DNA from: an uncultured bacterium
GTDB taxonomy: Bacteria; Chloroflexota; Anaerolineae; JACIWP01
Direction: 5' to 3'
NCBI GenBank assembly: GCA_903872005.1
Contig: CAIQJD010000452.1
Span: 1 to 8,538 of the forward strand
Length of the DNA stretch: 8,538 bases
Part shown: positions 3,873-8,538 of the stretch, piece after piece
How the letters are laid out: the number at the start of each line of letters is the position of its first letter
How positions within the stretch are numbered: the first letter of the stretch is position 1
Position numbers and translations under genes: made by a program
Notes under the pieces: generated by a model
The model's database searches: none
Told to the model about the DNA's origin: nothing
The model's input: only the letters and a program-made list of their open reading frames with translations

Positions 3873-4853
3873 ATGACAGACGAAAAGGCGCTTGTCGCGA
3901 CGGCATCTGGCGAACTGCTAGACGTGGGCGAACCGTTGGCAATAGATCGAACGCCGGCGGGGGCCTACCTTGCGGGCCTGCGGGCGGGCAATGGCCGGCG
4001 AACGATGCAAGACGCGCTGCATAGCATTGCGCGCCAATTGAGCGCCGGCCGGCTGGACGCTTTCACCTTCCCCTGGCACGAGCTGCGCTATCAACATGTT
4101 GCGGCCCTGCGGGCGTGGCTGATGGAGAAATACGCGCCGGCGACGACAAACAAGCATCTCGCGGCCCTGCGGGGCGTCCTGCGGGCCGCGTGGCGCTTGG
4201 GCCTGATGTCGGCCGATGACTTGGGCAAGGCGCTAGATGTCCAGCCGGTGAAAGGCACGCGCGTGCCGGCCGGGCGGAGCATCGCCCCCGGTGAGATCGT
4301 CGCCCTGATGCAATGCTGTGCAAATGACCCTACGCCGGCCGGGGCGCGGGACGCGGCCATAATCGCCCTGCTATACGGGTGCGGTATGCGCCGTGCGGAG
4401 CTGGTCGCGCTTGACCTGGCCGACTACGTTGACGGCAAGCTGAGAGTCATGGGCAAGGGCAACAAAGAGCGATGGGCCTACCTTGCCAACGGAGCCGGCC
4501 GGGCGATGGCTGACTATCTGACCGCGCGAGGGGATGAACCGGGGCCTCTCTTCTGGGCTGGACGCCGGGGCGGGCATCTTGTGCCGGGGGATCGAATGAG
4601 TACCCAAGCCGTGTTTGGCATCCTGCGGAGTCGGGCAAGGGCTGCCGGCGTGGCGGAGATGTCGCCCCATGACTTCCGGCGAACCTTTGTGGGAGACCTG
4701 CTAGACGCCGGCGCGGACATTGCTACAGTCGCGGCCCTGGCTGGACACGCGAGCGTGACCACGACACAAAGGTATGATCGGCGTGGTGAGAGAGCCAAAG
4801 AGAGAGCGGCGAACATGTTGCCAGTTCCGTACTTCGGGCGGAGTCTGGTTTAA
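3873..4853 (+). CDS. Tyrosine recombinase (Xer/integrase family), 326 aa
   Basis: It catalyses site-specific strand exchange by a covalent 3'-phosphotyrosine link, here probably for multimer resolution or integration of the circle. The ATG at 3873 has AAGGAG at 3860-3865. An N-terminal core-binding (SAM-like) domain spans about 25-115 (TTNKHLAALRGVLRAAWRLG). The catalytic domain follows, about 135-310, with every key residue present: R173 in GCGMRRAEL, K195 in GKGNKER, H266 and R269 in SPHDFRRTF, H292 in AGHASVTTTQRY and nucleophile Y301. The length is near that of XerC/D (about 300). A short extra N-terminal tail (1-24) has no clear role. It has its own consensus promoter and a dif-like site upstream. 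No excisionase is recognised, which favours resolution over excision, though an HTH protein here could do that job. Confidence 0.93.
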   Translation: MTDEKALVATASGELLDVGEPLAIDRTPAGAYLAGLRAGNGRRTMQDALHSIARQLSAGRLDAFTFPWHELRYQHVAALRAWLMEKYAPATTNKHLAALRGVLRAAWRLGLMSADDLGKALDVQPVKGTRVPAGRSIAPGEIVALMQCCANDPTPAGARDAAIIALLYGCGMRRAELVALDLADYVDGKLRVMGKGNKERWAYLANGAGRAMADYLTARGDEPGPLFWAGRRGGHLVPGDRMSTQAVFGILRSRARAAGVAEMSPHDFRRTFVGDLLDAGADIATVAALAGHASVTTTQRYDRRGERAKERAANMLPVPYFGRSLV

Positions 4854-4870
4854 CATAACGCCCTTTATGA

Positions 4871-4888
4871 CTTGCTAGAATGTCGCTT
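4871..4888. other. Half-site related to the dif-like element
   Basis: Bases 4871-4888 match 3829-3846 at 14 of 18 positions, sharing TAGAATG and a final CTT, but the second arm is not conserved. The two copies flank the recombinase gene in the same orientation, so this may be an accessory binding site. Confidence 0.3.
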
Positions 4889-5004
4889 TACGTCTACATA
4901 ATAGTAATAGTGCGAAGTGAATTTCGCCTGTTTTGAGGGTGGTGAGAGTATGCCGCGCAAGGTGCTAGACATAACGCCAGACGGGGCAATGAGCGGAGCG
5001 GCGC

Positions 5005-5463
5005 TTACGAGCGCCTACCAAACAGTCGCGCCAGGAGCGACACGGGCGCTTGTGAGCGTTGCATCGCCTCTTCGAGCGCCTGCAAGCGTTTGGAGAGCGC
5101 ATCAATGTCGCCGTGTAGCCGTTCGATGTCGGCCTTCTGATCGGCTATGAGCGTCAAGGCGCTTACGAGAGCGGCGGCGGGCGTTTCGACTACCATCGGC
5201 GGGGCTGCGTCGCCGGCGGCCGGATCGTCGCCAGTGGGGATCGTGGGCAACGTGGCGGCTACGTCTGCGATGGACGCGCCGGCGTCCAGCATCTCACGGG
5301 CGTGGCGCAAGAGAGCGATGTCACGGGGGGTATAGCTGCGCTGATGACCTGGGGGCGGCGTGGCGCTTGCACTGAGAGCGGCGGCGAACGCGCCAGACCA
5401 TCGGCGCAAGGTTTGCACGCTGATGGCAAGGGCGGCGGCGGCCTGGGCTGGACTGAGGTTCAT
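5005..5463 (-). CDS. MerR-like DNA-binding protein with coiled coil, 152 aa
   Basis: It is the only gene on the minus strand. Residues 1-70 fit a MerR-type winged helix: SPAQAAAALAISVQTLRRW (HTH), GHQRSYTPRDIALLRHAREM (wing and second helix pair), then GASIADVAATL. Residues 71-95 are a Pro/Ala/Asp-rich linker. Residues 100-137 form a heptad-like coiled coil (SALTLIADQKADIERLHGDI, DALSKRLQALEEA), and the end (LLARLFGRR) is basic and amphipathic. No metal- or drug-binding C-terminal domain is seen, so it is not a classical MerR sensor; the layout is closer to RacA-like chromosome-anchoring or plasmid segregation proteins. The ATG lies after AGGG at about 9 nt. Its likely promoter is at 5672-5700, which would give a leader of about 200 nt. 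A role in partition or in regulating the replication operon is inferred. Confidence 0.82.
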   Translation of the reverse strand: MNLSPAQAAAALAISVQTLRRWSGAFAAALSASATPPPGHQRSYTPRDIALLRHAREMLDAGASIADVAATLPTIPTGDDPAAGDAAPPMVVETPAAALVSALTLIADQKADIERLHGDIDALSKRLQALEEAMQRSQAPVSLLARLFGRRS

Positions 5464-5481
5464 GGGCTTGCCCTAGTGTAA

Positions 5482-5510
5482 TGGACAAATGGCCGGTGAT
5501 TTGCTACAAT
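5482..5510 (+). promoter_or_regulatory. Rightward promoter 1 of the replication operon (TGGACA-17-TACAAT)
   Basis: TGGACA (5482-5487) and TACAAT (5505-5510) are 17 bp apart, each one mismatch from consensus. Transcription would start near 5517 and lead into the replication-gene leader. Confidence 0.6.
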
Positions 5511-5538
5511 GACCCTGCGAACATGTGCGCGAGTCGCC

Positions 5539-5567
5539 TTGACTGAAAGGCGCTGATGTGCTATACC
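5539..5567 (+). promoter_or_regulatory. Rightward promoter 2 of the replication operon (TTGACT-17-TATACC)
   Basis: TTGACT (5539-5544) and TATACC (5562-5567) are 17 bp apart. The -35 box overlaps a 6-bp CGCCTT/AAGGCG inverted repeat (5535-5540/5547-5552), a possible operator. Confidence 0.55.
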
Positions 5568-5671
5568 GGAATTGAAAAGCAAGAGGGAGAGTGTGTATGC
5601 TTTGGCCGGCGTCACACTCCCCCTCACACCCCAGACGCGTTACCGCGTGATCGCGTTCGCGTTGTGGATTG

Positions 5672-5700
5672 AGTGTATCACAGTCTTAGACTTTTTGCAA
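5672..5700 (-). promoter_or_regulatory. Leftward promoter convergent with the replication leader (TTGCAA-17-TACACT)
   Basis: On the minus strand TTGCAA (5700-5695) and TACACT (5677-5672) are 17 bp apart. Transcription would start near 5665 and run leftward, antisense to the leader from both rightward promoters, and onward to the MerR-like gene. It may give both an antisense RNA and that gene's mRNA. Confidence 0.5.
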
Positions 5701-5719
5701 ACAAAATGTCAAAAGGCAT

Positions 5720-5765
5720 AAAGCGCCGGCCTGGGGGGATCATCCCCGCGCCGGCGCTTTTTTTT
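5720..5765 (+). terminator. Strong intrinsic terminator upstream of the regulator and replication genes
   Basis: AAAGCGCCGGC (5720-5730) pairs perfectly with GCCGGCGCTTT (5750-5760), with an inner GGGGAT/ATCCCC stem, followed by eight T (5758-5765). It is the best terminator in the window, placed 37 bases before the ATG at 5802. No good promoter lies between it and that gene, so the replication operon must be reached by read-through or anti-termination, or by a promoter I do not recognise. Confidence 0.85.
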
Positions 5766-5801
5766 CGGGCCAAGCCGTCAATCGGCGGAAAGGAAGTCAA
5801 C

Positions 5802-5987
5802 ATGACTGATGAAGTACTGGCGTGCCGAATCGAATCGAGCGACAAGCGGACGTTTTCGCGTCTCGCTGCGCTGCAAGATCGAACTGAGTCGGCGGAGCTG
5901 CGTAGGTTGGTGAAGTTGTGGATTCGCGGCCAACTGATCGAACGGCCGGCGCGGCCGGCTGAAGAGAAAGGCGGAACGCATGGGTAA
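5802..5987 (+). CDS. Ribbon-helix-helix-like small regulator, 61 aa (candidate copy-number repressor)
   Basis: The ATG at 5802 has AAAGGAAG at 5789-5796. Residues 4-48 fit the Arc/MetJ/CopG fold: a short strand EVLACRIESS, helix 1 DKRTFSRLAALQDR, the TESAELRRL turn and helix 2 RRLVKLWIRGQLI. The remaining 13 residues are a basic/acidic tail. It directly precedes the replication gene and overlaps it by 8 bp, the usual place for a CopG-type repressor that binds its own promoter and limits replication-protein synthesis. The fold is judged from pattern only, because such small domains are weakly conserved. An alternative is a small accessory DNA-binding protein with no role in copy control. Confidence 0.72.
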   Translation: MTDEVLACRIESSDKRTFSRLAALQDRTESAELRRLVKLWIRGQLIERPARPAEEKGGTHG

Positions 5988-8538
5988 TGTCATGGTATCT
6001 GAAAATGCAGTCGCCCCCGATGGCACGGGGGCGGCGGCGGGCGGCGATGAACTTGCGTCAGACACTCACAGTATAGCAGAAGTGCCGGCCGGTGTCAAGA
6101 GCTGGCCCAAACTGCTAGACCATCTGATGCGCGGCGGGCGCTATACGTACTACTGGACGAAGGTTGACGGCGACAATGGGCAGAAGCGCACTATCTGGTT
6201 TCTGACCACTAAGCCTAGTCCTGTACCATCTGGCGACGTCCATGTGTATTATGGCGTGAATCCGACCGGCGCGGCCAAGAGTGAGAGCGAGCGCGCTAGC
6301 ATCGCTGACATTGTAGCCGTCAACTGCCTCTTCGCAGACTTTGATTTCAAGGACTTCGGCGGCGACAAACGCAAGTGCTGGCAACACATTCACAGCTTGC
6401 CTGTATTTCCCTCGGTGATCGTCGCGACCGGCGGCGGCTATCATTGCTACTGGCTCTTCATCGAGCCGTTCTTGATTGTCACGCCGGGCGACCTGGGCTA
6501 CATCAGAGATTTACAACGCCGTTGGGTTGCTTTCGTGGGCGCGGACACTGGCGCTTCTGACCTGGCGCGGGTGCTACGCGTGCCGGGCACGCGCAACGTC
6601 AAAGCGGAGTATGCGCCGAGGTATCGCCGCGTTGGCATCGTCTGGGGCGACGACGGCAACTGGTCGCTGTATGCCCCCGATTTCTTGGCGGAGCATCTGC
6701 CCGCGCCGGCTGCCCCTGCTCCTTCTCCCCAGAGCGCGCCGGATCGGGGCGCGCCGCGCCTTGACGACGCCGAGCTGCTAGACAAAGCGCGGGCGGCCGT
6801 CAACGGAGCGGCGTTCGATGCGCTGTACGGGGGCGCTGTGCCGGCCGGCAAGTCACACAGTGACGCGGACATGGCCTTATGTATGCATCTGGCGTTTTGG
6901 ACGGCGAAGGACGCCGGCGCTATGGATCGTCTCTTCCGGGGATCGGGATTGATGCGCGAGAAGTGGGATGAGCGGCATTCTAGGGATGGGCGGACATACG
7001 GGCAGATGACCATTGACAAGGCAATCGCGCAAACGACTGAGACGTATAGCGGCAAGGCGACGCGGCCGGCGACCCAGACCGCGCCCCAGACCACGCCCGC
7101 GCCCGCGCCAGAGCCTGCGGAGCCGGCCGGCGATGAGCTGCCGACCGACATGGGCAACGCGCGCCGGCTGGCGCGGCGTCACGGGGCGGACATGCGCTTC
7201 ACGGCCGGCGCGGGCTGGCTGTGCTGGGACGGCCTGCGCTGGGTTCGCGATGAAACCGGGCAAGCAATTGCATGGGCGAAAGAGACGGCCGGCGCGATGT
7301 TCGATGAGGCCGAAGGCGCGCAACATGCGGCGGCGGAGCTGGTCAGGGATGTACGGGCGGCGGCCGGCAATGATGAGGAGCTGGCGCGGGCCAAAGAGCG
7401 GCTTGGCAAGGCGGAGAAACGCGCGGCCGGCCTGCTACGTTGGGCGTTGGCATCGCAGGGGCGCGGCCGGATCGAAGCAATGCTTGCCCTGGCGCAATCG
7501 GAGCCGGGCATAGCGGCCGAAGATCGTGCGTTTGACGGGGATGCGTGGTTACTCAATTGCCAGAACGGCACAATTGACCTGCGAACCGGCGAGCTGCGCG
7601 ACCATGACCGGCGCGACCTAATCACCAAACTCGCGCCAGTCAAGTATGACCCGGCGGCGCGGCTGGACGCATGGGACAAGTATCTCGCTGATGCTACGCA
7701 AGGCGACGGCGACCTGTCGGCATACCTTCAGCGGGCGGCCGGCTACACTTTGACCGGGCTGGTATCCGAAGAGGTGTTCTTTGTGGCGCTTGGGCCGCCG
7801 GCATCTGGAAAGACCACGCTGGCAGAAGCCTTGATTGCCACGCTGGGCAACTATGCCCACAAGGCTTCTTTCGATTCGTTTCTACAATCGGACCGCGTCG
7901 GCGGCAATTCCGACGACCTTGCGGACATGGCCGGCGCGCGGCTTGTCGTCGCGGCCGAAGGCACGGATCGGCACAAACTGGCGCTAGGCCGCGTCAAGGA
8001 GCTTTCCGGCGGCGACACAATCCGCGCCTGTCGGAAATACCAAGCGCCTTTCTCGTACAAGCCCCAATTCAAGCTATGGTTGGCATCAAATCGTATGCCT
8101 GGCGTGGACGACATGGACGGCGCAATCTGGCGACGGTTGCGGCGTCTGCCTTTCGAGCATAGCATCCCAGAAGAGGCGCGCGACCCGGCAATCAAGGCGG
8201 CGCTGTGTGACCCGACCATCGGCGGGCCGGCAATCCTGGCCTGGGCTGTCGCCGGCTGTCTGGCGTGGCGGCGTGCTGGCCTGGGGACGCCGGACATTGT
8301 ACGCCGGAAGTCTGCGGAGCTGCGTGAGTCCATGGATCCATTGCGCGACTGGATTGCAGAGTGCTGCACGCTGGACGGAAACGCTTTCGCCGGCGGGGGC
8401 GCGTTGCGGGCGTCGTTTGATGCTTGGCAGAAGGCACACGGCGGGGGCAGAGACAGCTTATCTAGCCGCGAGTGGGCGGAGCGCCTCACCGCGTTGGGTT
8501 GCCGCGATGATCGGCTACGCATCGGGGGCAAGAGCGCA
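5980..8538 (+). CDS. Primase-polymerase / SF3 helicase replication protein (5' part; ends at 201 across the join)
   Basis: Likely replication initiator: primer synthesis plus DNA unwinding at the plasmid origin. Across the circular join it is 872 aa. Domains seen: (a) archaeo-eukaryotic primase fold, about 55-235, with D120/D122 in FADFDF, H155 in TGGGYHCYW, and D194 in DLARVLRVPGT; (b) a helical-bundle domain like that of NrS-1-type phage polymerases, about 290-347 (SDADMALCMHLAFW, KWDE, TYGQMTI); (c) a Pro/Ala-rich linker, about 358-388; (d) a D5_N-like region with NGTIDLRTGELR at 529; (e) an SF3 ATPase with Walker A GPPASGKT (605-612, K611), acidic residue E660 after RLVVAA, motif C ending at N704 (LWLASNRMP) and R718/R719 as arginine-finger candidates; (f) a winged-helix-like C-terminus, 786-872. 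The ATG at 5980 follows AAAGGCGG and overlaps the preceding RHH-like gene by 8 bp, suggesting translational coupling. A Met at 5992 is an alternative start. Family length and order resemble P4-type phage/plasmid primases. Confidence 0.95.
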   Translation, partial: MGNVMVSENAVAPDGTGAAAGGDELASDTHSIAEVPAGVKSWPKLLDHLMRGGRYTYYWTKVDGDNGQKRTIWFLTTKPSPVPSGDVHVYYGVNPTGAAKSESERASIADIVAVNCLFADFDFKDFGGDKRKCWQHIHSLPVFPSVIVATGGGYHCYWLFIEPFLIVTPGDLGYIRDLQRRWVAFVGADTGASDLARVLRVPGTRNVKAEYAPRYRRVGIVWGDDGNWSLYAPDFLAEHLPAPAAPAPSPQSAPDRGAPRLDDAELLDKARAAVNGAAFDALYGGAVPAGKSHSDADMALCMHLAFWTAKDAGAMDRLFRGSGLMREKWDERHSRDGRTYGQMTIDKAIAQTTETYSGKATRPATQTAPQTTPAPAPEPAEPAGDELPTDMGNARRLARRHGADMRFTAGAGWLCWDGLRWVRDETGQAIAWAKETAGAMFDEAEGAQHAAAELVRDVRAAAGNDEELARAKERLGKAEKRAAGLLRWALASQGRGRIEAMLALAQSEPGIAAEDRAFDGDAWLLNCQNGTIDLRTGELRDHDRRDLITKLAPVKYDPAARLDAWDKYLADATQGDGDLSAYLQRAAGYTLTGLVSEEVFFVALGPPASGKTTLAEALIATLGNYAHKASFDSFLQSDRVGGNSDDLADMAGARLVVAAEGTDRHKLALGRVKELSGGDTIRACRKYQAPFSYKPQFKLWLASNRMPGVDDMDGAIWRRLRRLPFEHSIPEEARDPAIKAALCDPTIGGPAILAWAVAGCLAWRRAGLGTPDIVRRKSAELRESMDPLRDWIAECCTLDGNAFAGGGALRASFDAWQKAHGGGRDSLSSREWAERLTALGCRDDRLRIGGKSA
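8398..8538. repeat. Terminal direct repeat, copy 2 (circular assembly overlap)
   Basis: Second copy of bases 1-141. Removing one copy gives an 8,397-bp circle in which the gene starting at 5980 continues to its stop at 199-201. Confidence 0.95.

Larger units (their letters stand above)
5517..5765 (+). ncRNA. Structured leader of the replication operon, candidate copy-control region
   Basis: No gene is credible in 5464-5801. The leader holds a hairpin of 13 positions with one mismatch (5583-5595 with 5613-5625, loop 5596-5612), a small ACGCG/CGCGT hairpin (5635-5648) and then a strong terminator (5720-5765), all before the RHH-like gene at 5802. With promoters from both sides, this resembles plasmid systems in which an antisense RNA tips the replication mRNA leader toward termination. 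That mechanism is inferred. Confidence 0.5.

Noticed and set aside
4950..5150. Plus-strand ORF beginning MPRKVLDITPDG with a fair ribosome site
   Set aside because: From 5005 onward it is antisense to the much better supported MerR-like gene, and its C-terminus is Arg/Cys-rich shadow sequence. A short peptide from 4950 cannot be excluded.
6498..7679. Long minus-strand frames opposite the primase-helicase gene
   Set aside because: Ser/Arg/Pro-rich shadows of a coding sequence with clear catalytic motifs.

Overview
The window is one complete circular replicon. Bases 1-141 are repeated exactly at 8398-8538, so the molecule is 8,397 bp with a 141-bp assembly overlap. The largest gene reads in frame across that join. 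The sequence is bacterial: Shine-Dalgarno sites of AAGGAG type, near-consensus sigma70-type promoters and short overlapping genes. It is GC-rich and unusually full of the palindrome GCCGGC (about 70 by hand count). I see no structural phage genes, conjugation genes or resistance genes, so it reads as a small cryptic plasmid or satellite-like element. The host cannot be fixed from this sequence; a GC-rich environmental bacterium, possibly of the Chloroflexota, is only a weak impression.

Layout. (1) 1-201 is the 3' end of the replication gene. (2) 202-480 holds a 32-bp perfect inverted repeat built from 9-bp tandem GC-rich units around an AT-rich loop, an origin candidate. (3) 481-1722 is a run of very short, partly overlapping genes: a small hypothetical protein, an HTH protein containing a 30-bp perfect palindrome, a 36-aa ORF, a protein with a PGN..GPGRP start, and a LuxR-type HTH protein. 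(4) 1743-2014 has a long hairpin, then a strong promoter, a second hairpin and a terminator-like stem, suggesting a small RNA or an attenuated leader. (5) 2028-2958 encodes two overlapping small membrane-protein genes. (6) 2964-3190 is a striking array of three perfect palindromes about 60 bp apart, alternating with GC-rich, partly purine-pyrimidine-alternating blocks. (7) 3294-3788 has two small genes, the first from a widespread plasmid family ending in LPEEY. (8) 3799-4853 is a tyrosine recombinase behind a perfect-consensus promoter, with a dif-like inverted site at its expected transcription start. (9) 5005-5463 is the only minus-strand gene, a MerR-like protein with a coiled coil. (10) 5482-5765 is a leader with two rightward promoters, a convergent leftward promoter, hairpins and a strong intrinsic terminator. 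(11) 5802-5987 is a ribbon-helix-helix-like regulator overlapping the start of the 872-aa primase-helicase at 5980.

How it may work together (inference). The primase-polymerase/SF3 helicase would start replication at one of the repeat regions. The small RHH-like protein, the convergent antisense promoter and the leader terminator would set its level and so the copy number. The recombinase could resolve multimers or integrate the element. The MerR/coiled-coil protein may regulate or segregate it. The palindrome array is the most novel-looking non-coding structure.
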